Assembly: GCA_020851555.1 (NCBI GenBank)
Contig: JADZCM010000016.1
Coordinates: 1-57,921 of the forward strand
DNA from: Bryobacterales bacterium
GTDB lineage: Bacteria; Acidobacteriota; Terriglobia; Bryobacterales; Bryobacteraceae
Direction of reading: 5' to 3'
Length of the DNA stretch: 57,921 bases
Below, piece by piece: positions 43,489 to 51,311 of the stretch. Made by a program: the position numbers and the translations under genes. Within the stretch, counting starts at the first letter, position 1. Each line of letters opens with the position of its first letter. The notes beneath the pieces were generated by a model, which made no database searches, was not told where the DNA came from, and saw nothing but the letters and a program-made list of their open reading frames with translations.

Positions 43489-44193
43489 CTACTTGCCGGC
43501 GAAGAGTTCACCGTAAGCGGCGATCGCGGCGCGGCCCGCCGCTCCCGGTTCCGAACGCAGCGGCTCGAGCAGTTTGCGCGCCTCGTCCGGCTTGGAGGGG
43601 GCTAGCAGGCGTGCCAATGCGATGGCCGCGTCCGCTTTGGGAACCAGGATGGTGGGCTTTTCGATCAGGGACCGCAGCATCTTCTCCGCCTCAGCGGTCT
43701 TTCCCTGGTCCTCGTAGAGGTCGGCCAGGGCGCGTTTGGCGATGGATGCCGGGTCCTGCTCGCGGGACTCCGCGGCGGCGGTCAGATACTTCAATGCTGC
43801 GTCCTGGCGTCCTTCTTTCAGCGCCTCCATCCCCATGTAGAACTGGGCGATCGCGGCTTCCCTGGAGCCGGCGTATTGCGACGTCAACTCGGTCAGGCGC
43901 TTGCTCAAGGCCGCCTGCTTGTCCGCTTCGGTGGCGTAGGTGACGATGCCCGGCGCCGGGCTGGGGCCAATGGGTGAATCCATGACATCCATCGCCGCGC
44001 GGAGGGCCTCCTGGCGCGCGGCGGCCTGCCGGCGGTTGTAGTAAAAGAGTCCCGCGACAATGAGGAGGACGGCCAGGGCCGCGGCGCCGTAACGAAGCAG
44101 CAACTTCCTGTGTTGCTCGAGAAATGTGACCGTGCGGCCGACTTCTTCCGCAAACCTGTCCTGCTTGAGTTCCCTACGAGTGATTCTGTTCAC
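43489..44193 (-). CDS. Membrane-anchored tetratricopeptide-repeat protein, YfgM-like
   Basis: A 234-residue protein with a short cytoplasmic N-terminus (TRRELKQDRFAEEVGR), one membrane segment (YGAAALAVLLIVAGLFYY, residues 35-52) and an outer helical repeat region (REAAIAQFYMGMEALKEGRQ, IAKRALADLYEDQGKTAEAE). This resembles the YfgM/ancillary SecYEG subunit family, helping exported proteins fold. The assignment rests on topology and repeats. It precedes dgt by 9 bases in an operon. Confidence 0.75.
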   Translation of the reverse strand: MNRITRRELKQDRFAEEVGRTVTFLEQHRKLLLRYGAAALAVLLIVAGLFYYNRRQAAARQEALRAAMDVMDSPIGPSPAPGIVTYATEADKQAALSKRLTELTSQYAGSREAAIAQFYMGMEALKEGRQDAALKYLTAAAESREQDPASIAKRALADLYEDQGKTAEAEKMLRSLIEKPTILVPKADAAIALARLLAPSKPDEARKLLEPLRSEPGAAGRAAIAAYGELFAGK

Positions 44194-44268
44194 GAAAACC
44201 TCAGGGGGAAACTAGATCCTAACATATCGGCCGGGCGGGCGGCCCGCTGCCGCCGCATCCGGATTCTG

Positions 44269-44919
44269 TCAACGCAGCGGAATCAGCTTCTTGCGGACGG
44301 CATACCGCACCAGCCCGGGAAGGTCGAAGATCTCGAGCTTGTGCATCAGGTTGGCGCGGTAGGTGCTAACGGTTTTCTGGCTGATGTCCAGCCGTTCGGC
44401 GATCTCCTTTCCGGGCAGGCCCTGTACAAGCAGCGTAAAAACCTGGTGCTCCCGCGGGCTGAGCTGGTCGTAGCATTCACCGGGAGGCGGCTTCGCGAGC
44501 CCCCGGAACACCTTGGCCAGATCAAGCTGCGGCGAGACACAAATGCAGCCCGACAGGATTTCACGCAGGGCTCTCAGCAGGCAGGAAGCGGAATCCGTCC
44601 GAAGAACATAGCCGTTGGCTCCGGCGCGGAGAGCCTCAAGGACGGTCTTGTTGTCTTTCCGGGTGGAAAGGACGAGGAACCTGCACGCCAAGCCTGCCTG
44701 CCTGGCCTTGCGAACGACTTCGAGGGCGAAGAGCCCGGGCAATCCCAGGTCCAGAATGGCCAGATCCGGCGCGAGCGTCTGGATCATCCTGAGGACGCTC
44801 CTGCCATCACCGCAGTGGCCCGCCACGCGAAAGTGCTCTGAAGAATCGCACAAGGCCACCAGGGATTCACGAAAGAGGGCCTGCTCGTCCGCTACGACAA
44901 TCGTGGTCTTCTTCGGCAC
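44269..44919 (-). CDS. NarL/LuxR-family response regulator
   Basis: A 216-residue two-component regulator. The receiver has the acidic start IVVADEQALFRESLVALC, the accepting Asp in LAILDLGLPG and the Ser in FLVLSTRKDN; the usual Lys near the end reads GYVLRTDSAS, so it is Arg. The C-terminal LSPREHQVFTLLVQGLPGKE, then IAERLDISQKTVSTYRANLM, is a normal LuxR helix-turn-helix. No histidine kinase is adjacent. It may regulate the neighbouring STAS/RsbW pair, but there is no direct evidence. Confidence 0.85.
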   Translation of the reverse strand: MPKKTTIVVADEQALFRESLVALCDSSEHFRVAGHCGDGRSVLRMIQTLAPDLAILDLGLPGLFALEVVRKARQAGLACRFLVLSTRKDNKTVLEALRAGANGYVLRTDSASCLLRALREILSGCICVSPQLDLAKVFRGLAKPPPGECYDQLSPREHQVFTLLVQGLPGKEIAERLDISQKTVSTYRANLMHKLEIFDLPGLVRYAVRKKLIPLR

Positions 44920-45045
44920 CCTCCCGAGCTCCCGCAGGCCAACCGCAAAAGCTGGCTCTCCATGGCTGGTGTCCCTCGCCCGCGGCGCCGGACGGAGGAC
45001 GCCAGTTCATCAGGGAGCGGTTTCAGCGGGCTAAGGCGCCAGCCC

Positions 45046-45390
45046 CTAAGAGAAGCTGGCCACAGCCGTCGTCTCTCTGTCGAAGATGTCGAAGACCGTG
45101 TAAAGCTTGGTGATCTGAAGCAGGTCCTGAACCCGCTTGGTGAGATTGAGCAGCTTCAACGATCCGCCGTTGTTGGCGACGGTCGTGAACCCGGAAACAA
45201 GCTCGCCGATGCCGGAGCTGTCGATGTAGGAAACCTCTCCCAGGTTCAACAGGATCTTCTTCTGGCCCTTGGCCACCAGGCCCCGGATGGTCTCGCGCAA
45301 GGCGCTGGCGCCCTCGCCGAGAGTGATACGGCCGGCCACATCGACTACGCTCACGTCCCCAACCTGGCGGCTCGTCACTTGTATGCTCAC
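45046..45390 (-). CDS. STAS-domain anti-anti-sigma factor
   Basis: A 114-residue STAS protein of the SpoIIAA/RsbV type: VVDVAGRITLGEG, KILLNLGEVSYIDSSGIGEL with the Ser that is phosphorylated in the family, and SLKLLNLTKRVQDLLQITKL. Such proteins bind an anti-sigma kinase when unphosphorylated and release its partner. The kinase-like protein is encoded 35 bases upstream in the same direction. Confidence 0.88.
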   Translation of the reverse strand: MSIQVTSRQVGDVSVVDVAGRITLGEGASALRETIRGLVAKGQKKILLNLGEVSYIDSSGIGELVSGFTTVANNGGSLKLLNLTKRVQDLLQITKLYTVFDIFDRETTAVASFS

Positions 45391-45425
45391 TTGTTCTTCC
45401 TCCTAAATCGATTAGTTCCGTTCTG

Positions 45426-45845
45426 CTAAGAGCTATGCGGCAGATACTTGACCAGTTTAACTTCAGTCCCCGCCGGACTGAGACGGCGCATCAAGAACTC
45501 ATCCACGAACGCCCGGATCAGCAGAATCCCGCGGCCCGACTGGTGCAGCAGGTTCTCTTCGGCCAGCGGGTCAGGGATCGAGTTGAGATCGAACCCGTTT
45601 CCCTCGTCGGTCACGGTAACCGCGAGCCCGTTCTGAATCTGGCGCGCCTGAAGGTGAACCTTCTTGTGGGCGCTGTAACGATTACCGTGGACTACGGCGT
45701 TCACAATCGTCTCCCGCACCGCCATGCTGATCTTGTGCAGTTCCTCTTCCGGGAATCCCGCTGCCTGCGCCAGGCCCAGCACCATCGTCTCAGCGATGTC
45801 CACGCTCTGAAGGTTGGATTCCAGATACGTGTCGACGCTAGCCAC
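45426..45845 (-). CDS. RsbW-type anti-sigma factor / Ser kinase
   Basis: A 139-residue GHKL-fold protein. The N box ISMAVRETIVNAVVHGNRYS, the G1 box VTVTDEGNGFDLNSIPDP and the G2-like SGRGILLIRAFVDE are clear. It probably binds a sigma factor or another target and phosphorylates the STAS protein encoded next. No sigma-B-like factor or RsbU phosphatase is adjacent, so the target lies elsewhere or is not a sigma factor. A promoter with TTGACT-N18-TATTGT lies upstream. Confidence 0.87.
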   Translation of the reverse strand: MASVDTYLESNLQSVDIAETMVLGLAQAAGFPEEELHKISMAVRETIVNAVVHGNRYSAHKKVHLQARQIQNGLAVTVTDEGNGFDLNSIPDPLAEENLLHQSGRGILLIRAFVDEFLMRRLSPAGTEVKLVKYLPHSS

Positions 45846-45922
45846 TTCTCAATCCGGGCCTTTCCACGGACGCCGGGCCTTGCCGTCGGCTCCCCGACAC
45901 GACCAAGCGAAGTCGAATCGTT

Positions 45923-45952
45923 ACAATAGAATAGTCGAACCGCAAAAGTCAA
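45923..45952 (-). promoter_or_regulatory. Candidate housekeeping promoter of the RsbW/STAS operon
   Basis: On the minus strand TTGACT (45952-45947), 18 bases, TATTGT (45928-45923). The start of transcription would be about 70 bases before the ATG at 45845. The same stretch could serve the divergent Nudix gene, but no good plus-strand -35 is seen. Confidence 0.4.
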
Positions 45953-45984
45953 GGCGGACGGCGTGGGGAGGGGGACTGACCCGA

Positions 45985-46416
45985 GTGAGACGTAAGTATC
46001 CCGTGCGGCCCGTGGTAGGCGTCGGGGCGATTATTCTGCGCCGGGGCCGCGTCCTGTTGGTGCTCCGCCGGCGTCCGCCGGCCGCGGGCCTGTGGTCGCT
46101 TCCCGGCGGGGTGCTGGAGGCGGGCGAACGGCTGGAAGACGGCGTCCGCCGGGAAGTCCTGGAGGAGACCGGGCTGAAGGTCGCCCCCCTTCGGGTTTTC
46201 GAGGTCTTTGAGCGCATCCTGCGCCAGGAGGACGGCCGGCTGGAGTATCACTACGTCCTTATCGACTACCTGTGCCGCGTGACCGGCGGTGAGCTCCGGC
46301 CCTCCGATGACGCCGGCGCCGCCGAGTGGGTGCGCCGGGACGACCTGCGGCGGCGGCAGATCACAGAGGGCACCCGGGAAGTGATCCTCCGGGCGTTCCG
46401 TTCTGCCCGGCGATGA
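45985..46416 (+). CDS. Nudix hydrolase
   Basis: A 143-residue Nudix protein from GTG 45985, with GGGGAGGGGGA about ten bases before it. The Nudix box GGVLEAGERLEDGVRREVLE followed by ETGL is complete (G-x5-E-x7-R-E-x2-E-E-x-G). The fold begins VVGVGAIILRRGRVLLVLRR. It hydrolyses a nucleoside diphosphate linked to another group, substrate unknown. Its stop overlaps the mutS2 start as ATGA, so both may be coupled. Confidence 0.9.
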   Translation: MRRKYPVRPVVGVGAIILRRGRVLLVLRRRPPAAGLWSLPGGVLEAGERLEDGVRREVLEETGLKVAPLRVFEVFERILRQEDGRLEYHYVLIDYLCRVTGGELRPSDDAGAAEWVRRDDLRRRQITEGTREVILRAFRSARR

Positions 46417-48830
46417 TGATGACCACTCCGGACCTGCTCGAATTCGAACAACTGAAGCTTCTTCTGGGCCGGTACGTGTCCAGTCCGTTGGGGCGCGAAT
46501 TGCTCGCCCGCCTCAGCCCTTCGGCCGCCCGTCCGGAACTGGAGGCAACGCTGGCCGAAACGGGGGAGGCCATCGAGTACCTGCGTGCCGCATCCCGCCC
46601 GCAGCCGGCCCGCCGCGGCTCTGCCGTTCGCCTGAGATTCGACTCGGTCCCGGACCCGTCCGAGGCCCTGGCGAGGCTGCGCATCGAGGGCGCCGTCCTC
46701 GATGCCGGCCAGATTGCGGACCTCACGGCCCTGCTGGAGGCCGCCACGGAGATGCGCCGGCTGATGGAATCCGTGGGCGGGACCTTGCCGAGGCTGGCCT
46801 CGCGGGCGCAGCGTATAGGGGAATTCGGCTGGATTCTGGATGAGTTCGCCGGCAAGATCCTGCCGGACGGCGCCGTCGCCGGCCACGCCAGCCCGGAGTT
46901 GGCCCGCCTGAGAAAGGAGTTGGAGAGGCAGAGGCGGCTGATTCAGGAGTCGCTCGAACGCTTCTTGCGGCTGCATCGCGAGGACGGCCTGCTCCAGGAG
47001 GAGTTCGTCACCATCCGCAATGAGCGCTTCGTCGTGCCGGTCATCGCGGGCCGGCAGAAGCGGATCGAGGGAGTGATCCACGCGTCAAGCGGCAGCGGGC
47101 ATACGCTGTTCGTCGAGCCGCTGGAGACCATCGAACTCAACAACGAGCTCGTCCGCATCGCCGAAGAGGAGATGCGGGAGGTCCACCGCATCCTCCGGCA
47201 GATGACGGCGCGGCTGCGGGAGTGCCTGCCGGCCATTGGCGACACGGCGGCCGCGGTTGCGGAGTTGGATCTGCTGTTCGGCAAGGCGCAGTTCGCCCTG
47301 GAATTCGACTGCGTGATCCCCCGCTTCAGCCCGCCCGGAACGCGCCGGCTGTCCTTGAAGGCCGCGCGGCACCCGCTGCTTCAGGACATTCTTCGCCGCC
47401 GGGGGAAGCCGGTCGTCCCCGTCACTCTGGCGCTCGATGACGACACGCGGACCCTGTTGATCAGCGGTCCGAACACCGGCGGCAAGACCGTGGCCATGAA
47501 GACCGTGGGACTGGCGGCGCTCATGGCCCAGGCCGGGCTGCCCGTTCCCTGCGAGGACGCCGAGATGCCGCTGTTCCGCCAGGTTCTTGCGGACATCGGC
47601 GACAACCAGTCGATTCAGGAAAGCCTGAGCACCTTCTCGGCGCACATCGCCAGGATCCGGGAGATGCTGGAAGCGGCGGAGGACGAGTCCCTGGTGCTGC
47701 TGGACGAACTGGGCCGCGCCACCGACCCCGAGGAGGGAGGCGCGCTGGGGATTGCCGTGCTCGAACGGTTCCGCCAGGCCGGCGCTTTCACGCTGGCTTC
47801 CACCCACCTGCTGGCGCTGAAAATTTACGGAGCGGCCACGCCGGGGGTGATGAACGGGAGCATGGGCTTCGACGAAAAGACGCTGGAGCCGACCTATGTT
47901 CTGAGGCTCGGCGCGCCGGGCAAGTCGGCCGGCCTGGACATCGCGCGGCACCTCGGAATGCCGGAGGACCTGATCGAGCAGGCCCGCGCACGCCTGGGAA
48001 CGCAGCAGAGGGACATCGCAGCGTTCCTCTCCGAATTGCACCGGCGGCTGGAGCAGGCCACCGTCCTGGAGCGTGAGCTCGGTGAACTGCGGGAATCGCT
48101 CGCGTCCGCCGAGCGGGGTCTCGCGAACAAATGGGCCGAGAGAGAGACGGCGAAGCTGAAAGAACTGGAACGGCGCTGCGACCTGGTGCTCGAACGGTTC
48201 GAAGCGCAGGCACGGGAGGCCATCGAAAAGGCGGCGGCCGGCCTGGTGAGCCGGAAGTCCTCCGCTTCCGCCATGCGCCAGGTGGGGAGGCTCAAGCGCG
48301 AGCTTCGCGAGGAGCTGGAGACCACGGTGCTTGCGGCCAGGGACGAAAGCAGGCAGGGGGAATTGGCCCGGCCCAAGATCGCCGAAGGGATGGTGGTGCG
48401 GCTCCAGGGGGTCAGGGAACCCGCCCGCGTGCGCCGTATGCTCTCCGGCGGCCTCATTGAGGTGGAAGCCGGCTTCCTCAGGTTGCAGGTTTCGCCGGAC
48501 GAGGTGCTCGAGGTGATGCCCCCCGGCGCGCCGCCGGCCAGGCCGCAGCGCGTGTCGTTCGATCCGGCGCCGCTCCCCAGCGCCGCCGTGCACGAAATCA
48601 ATCTGATCGGACAGCGCGCGGAGGAGGCCCGCGAGCAGGTGGAGAAGTTCCTGGACACGGCCACCCTGGGCGAGATCTCGCGTTTAAGGATCATCCATGG
48701 CCACGGAATGGGGATTCTGCGGCGCATGGTGGCCGAGCTGCTTGCCGGGCACCCGGCCGTCGAGAAGTTCTATCCGGCGGGCGACAGCGAGGGAGGCACG
48801 GGCGCCACCATCGTCGAGCTGAAGGGCTGA
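46413..48830 (+). CDS. mutS2: Endonuclease MutS2
   Basis: An 805-residue MutS-family ATPase without a mismatch-reading N-terminus. Walker A is GPNTGGKTVAMKTVG, Walker B VLLDELGRATDPEEGG and the C-terminal Smr domain EINLIGQRAEEAREQVEKFL with IIHGHGMGILRRMVAELL (H-G-x-G motif) is present. A long coiled-coil lies between (ELGELRESLASAERGLANKW). MutS2 limits recombination and rescues collided ribosomes in some bacteria. Starts ATG 46413, 46416 and 46419 overlap or follow the Nudix stop. Confidence 0.95.
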   Translation: MMMTTPDLLEFEQLKLLLGRYVSSPLGRELLARLSPSAARPELEATLAETGEAIEYLRAASRPQPARRGSAVRLRFDSVPDPSEALARLRIEGAVLDAGQIADLTALLEAATEMRRLMESVGGTLPRLASRAQRIGEFGWILDEFAGKILPDGAVAGHASPELARLRKELERQRRLIQESLERFLRLHREDGLLQEEFVTIRNERFVVPVIAGRQKRIEGVIHASSGSGHTLFVEPLETIELNNELVRIAEEEMREVHRILRQMTARLRECLPAIGDTAAAVAELDLLFGKAQFALEFDCVIPRFSPPGTRRLSLKAARHPLLQDILRRRGKPVVPVTLALDDDTRTLLISGPNTGGKTVAMKTVGLAALMAQAGLPVPCEDAEMPLFRQVLADIGDNQSIQESLSTFSAHIARIREMLEAAEDESLVLLDELGRATDPEEGGALGIAVLERFRQAGAFTLASTHLLALKIYGAATPGVMNGSMGFDEKTLEPTYVLRLGAPGKSAGLDIARHLGMPEDLIEQARARLGTQQRDIAAFLSELHRRLEQATVLERELGELRESLASAERGLANKWAERETAKLKELERRCDLVLERFEAQAREAIEKAAAGLVSRKSSASAMRQVGRLKRELREELETTVLAARDESRQGELARPKIAEGMVVRLQGVREPARVRRMLSGGLIEVEAGFLRLQVSPDEVLEVMPPGAPPARPQRVSFDPAPLPSAAVHEINLIGQRAEEAREQVEKFLDTATLGEISRLRIIHGHGMGILRRMVAELLAGHPAVEKFYPAGDSEGGTGATIVELKG

Positions 48831-48884
48831 GAGCGCCGCGGGCGCTTCGCCGCGTGTCCGGATTGCGCTATATTGCTTCTCAGT

Positions 48885-49571
48885 ATGAAGAGACTACGGC
48901 TGCTCCTATACACACTGGTGCTGCCGTGCCTCCCGTCCCTGGCCGCCGACACCGGCAGGATCCCCGAGGGCTTCACGCGGATCTTCAACGGCAAGGACCT
49001 CACGGGCTGGCACGTCAGCCGCAGCAACCACCATGGCACCACCCTGCTGGCCAAGGTTGAAAACGGCGAACTGGTCATCGGGCAGAACCCCATCGGGGAG
49101 GGCGGCATTATCCTCACCAACCGGCGGTACAAGGACTTCGAACTGTATCTTGAAGTCAAGCCCGATTGGGGCAATGACGGCGGCATCTTCCTGCGCTCGA
49201 ACGAAGACGGCAACGCGTACCAGATCACCATCGACTACATCCCGAAAGGCTCGGTTGGCGCCTTCATCACCGAAGGCATCACCGCCCTGGGCGGCACCGG
49301 CCAGCGCCGCCCGCAGGACTGGCAGAAGTTCTGGAAAAAGGACGACTGGAACTCCTTCCTCATTCGCATGGCCGGGGCCGCTCCGAAGGTCGAGATCTGG
49401 ATGAACGGCGAGAAGATCGTCGACTATCAGGACGACAAGAACCACGCTCTGGGCGGCGTCGAGGACGGCATGATCGCTCTCCAGCAGCACTTCACGAACC
49501 CGAGTACGCCCCGCGCCATCCCGCACGGCGTACACCGCTACCGCAACATCGCCATCAAGGAGATCAAGTGA
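48885..49571 (+). CDS. Secreted DUF1080 (3-keto-disaccharide hydrolase-like) protein
   Basis: A 228-residue exported protein with signal sequence MKRLRLLLYTLVLPCLPSLA. GFTRIFNGKDLTGWHVSRSN, GGIILTNRRYKDFELYLEVK, NDGGIFLRSNEDGNAYQIT and a final YRNIAIKEIK strand are typical of the DUF1080 concanavalin-like fold, which includes glycosidases. A -10-like TATATT (48869-48874) lies only 10 bases before the ATG, so the mRNA may be nearly leaderless. The stop overlaps the GTG start of the next gene as GTGA. Confidence 0.88.
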   Translation: MKRLRLLLYTLVLPCLPSLAADTGRIPEGFTRIFNGKDLTGWHVSRSNHHGTTLLAKVENGELVIGQNPIGEGGIILTNRRYKDFELYLEVKPDWGNDGGIFLRSNEDGNAYQITIDYIPKGSVGAFITEGITALGGTGQRRPQDWQKFWKKDDWNSFLIRMAGAAPKVEIWMNGEKIVDYQDDKNHALGGVEDGMIALQQHFTNPSTPRAIPHGVHRYRNIAIKEIK

Positions 49572-50386
49572 CCATGACGGCCATCCGAATCATGTTCTTC
49601 CTGCTTGTGACGGCGCTCCTGGCGTTCGCGCAGCCGCAGACACGGACCAACGGCGTCGGCATGGAGTTTGTCCTCGTCCCGGCGGGCAGTTTCATCATGG
49701 GCGCGTTCCAGCCGCAGTGCGCCGCGGCCGGCGCCGGGGACAACGTCACCGAGGCGCAGTATCAGGAGTGTCTGAAACTGGCCAAGGAGGCGTCCCGCCC
49801 GGGGTTCAAGGCCGTGGTTGCCAAGCCGTTTTACATCGGCAAGTACGAGGTTACCCAGGAGCAATACCAGAAGGTGATGGGAACGAACCCGTCCTATCAC
49901 ACCCAGCCTGTCGTGGGCGCGCCCACGGGAAACTACCCCGTGGACAGCGTGACGTGGGCTGACACGCAGGCTTTTCTCAAGAAGCTGAATGCCATGGAGA
50001 AGGGCGCTCGCTACCGCCTGCCCACCGAGGTCGAGTGGGAGTACGCCGCGCGGGCGGGCACCGAAGGGGAGACACAGGGCGGCAAGATACAGGACCTGGC
50101 CTGGTTCATGAACAACGCGGGTTACGTGACGCATCCCGTGGGCCAGAAGCAGCCCAACCCCTGGGGAATCCACGACGCGCTCGGCAACGTCTGGGAGTGG
50201 GTGCAGGACTTCTACGACAACGACTACCAGCCCAAGGGCCCCAAGGGTCCGGCCAAGGGCGCGGAGCATGTGCTGAAGGGCGGAGGGTTCCAGGCCCACT
50301 CCAAGAACATCCGTGTGGTGGTCCACGCCGGCGGCCCCGGCAGCGTGATCTCAACCGGCTTCCGGGTGGTGATGGAAGCGAGGTAG
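49568..50386 (+). CDS. Exported formylglycine-generating-enzyme-like protein without catalytic Cys
   Basis: A 272-residue protein with signal sequence MFFLLVTALLAFAQ. Body motifs are those of the SUMF1/FGE-sulfatase fold: FVLVPAGSFIMG, KYEVTQEQYQKVMG, PVDSVTWADTQAFLKKL, RYRLPTEVEWEYAARAG and GLHDALGNVWEW-like IHDALGNVWEW. Near the end, where active FGEs have the Cys pair, the sequence is LKGGGFQAHSKNIRVVV and no Cys is seen. It is therefore a likely non-catalytic family member, such as a binding or scaffold protein. It is translationally coupled to the DUF1080 gene. Confidence 0.85.
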   Translation: MTMTAIRIMFFLLVTALLAFAQPQTRTNGVGMEFVLVPAGSFIMGAFQPQCAAAGAGDNVTEAQYQECLKLAKEASRPGFKAVVAKPFYIGKYEVTQEQYQKVMGTNPSYHTQPVVGAPTGNYPVDSVTWADTQAFLKKLNAMEKGARYRLPTEVEWEYAARAGTEGETQGGKIQDLAWFMNNAGYVTHPVGQKQPNPWGIHDALGNVWEWVQDFYDNDYQPKGPKGPAKGAEHVLKGGGFQAHSKNIRVVVHAGGPGSVISTGFRVVMEAR

Positions 50387-50429
50387 AACCCCGCGGGCGC
50401 GGCGGCTGGCGCCTATTGGGCGGCGGGAC

Positions 50430-51311
50430 TCACAGCACCAGGAACGGGTGGTAGACGTTCGGCAGCTTCATCTCGCCGATCGCCAGCAATTCTCCGTGCT
50501 CGCTGACAGCCTTCACGTAGCGCGTGGCCGGTCTCACGCGGAACGGCGAGACGCGGAAGTCGCGGCCCTGCCGGACCTGGCTCGCGGTCAGCGCGTCGAC
50601 GGTTTCGGACGGGAACTGCGGCAGGAGCTGCGCGGCGGGTATCAGCGCGTCGGCAAGCCGGCCATCCCGCGCCATCTCTTCCAGCGCCGGCAGGGTCCGT
50701 GCCTGGGAAAGCGTGAAGTCCCCTGACGCTTTCCGGCACAGGCTCTTGAGGAACGCGCCGCAGCCCAGCGCCTTTCCAAGATCGTGCGCGATGGCCCGCA
50801 TGTAGGTTCCCGCGCTGCACCGGACCACGATTCGAGCCTCCGCGCCGGTGGTCTCCAGGAGCTTGGCGGAGAACACCGTGACTTCCACCGGCTTGAGAGT
50901 CACCGGGATGTTCTTGCGGGCCAGTTTGTACGCTGGAGTGCCGTCGATCTTCTTGGCCGAAATGGGGGGAGGAACCTGCTGCAACAGGCCGGTGAACTCC
51001 TCCAGCGCCGCTTCCAGTTGCGCGCGCCCGATCCGCGGCTCCGTGATGGGCCCCACCGGACTGCCGTCGCGGTCATACGTATCGGTGGCGTAGCCGAAGC
51101 GGATCACCGCATCGTAGGTTTTCTCGGCGCGGACGTAGAACTGCGCCAGGCGCGTGGCCTTCCCCAGCACCAGCGGAAGAACCCCCGTGGCCATGGGATC
51201 CAGCGTTCCCAGGTGACCCACCCGGCGGATGCCGGCCAGACGGCGCACCTTGTTGACCGTATCGTGCGAACCCCAGCCTTCCGGCTTGTCCACTACCAGA
51301 ACGCCGTTCAT
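50430..51311 (-). CDS. truB: tRNA pseudouridine(55) synthase
   Basis: A 293-residue TruB. MNGVLVVDKPEGWGSHDTVN, GHLGTLDPMATGVLPLVLGK with the catalytic Asp, TYDAVIRFGYATDTYDRDG and SAGTYMRAIAHDLGKALGCG are the complete motif set. It makes pseudouridine 55 in the T loop of tRNAs. The PUA-type C-terminus is present. Its ATG (51309-51311) overlaps the ATG of the divergent ABC gene by 2 bases. Confidence 0.95.
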   Translation of the reverse strand: MNGVLVVDKPEGWGSHDTVNKVRRLAGIRRVGHLGTLDPMATGVLPLVLGKATRLAQFYVRAEKTYDAVIRFGYATDTYDRDGSPVGPITEPRIGRAQLEAALEEFTGLLQQVPPPISAKKIDGTPAYKLARKNIPVTLKPVEVTVFSAKLLETTGAEARIVVRCSAGTYMRAIAHDLGKALGCGAFLKSLCRKASGDFTLSQARTLPALEEMARDGRLADALIPAAQLLPQFPSETVDALTASQVRQGRDFRVSPFRVRPATRYVKAVSEHGELLAIGEMKLPNVYHPFLVL

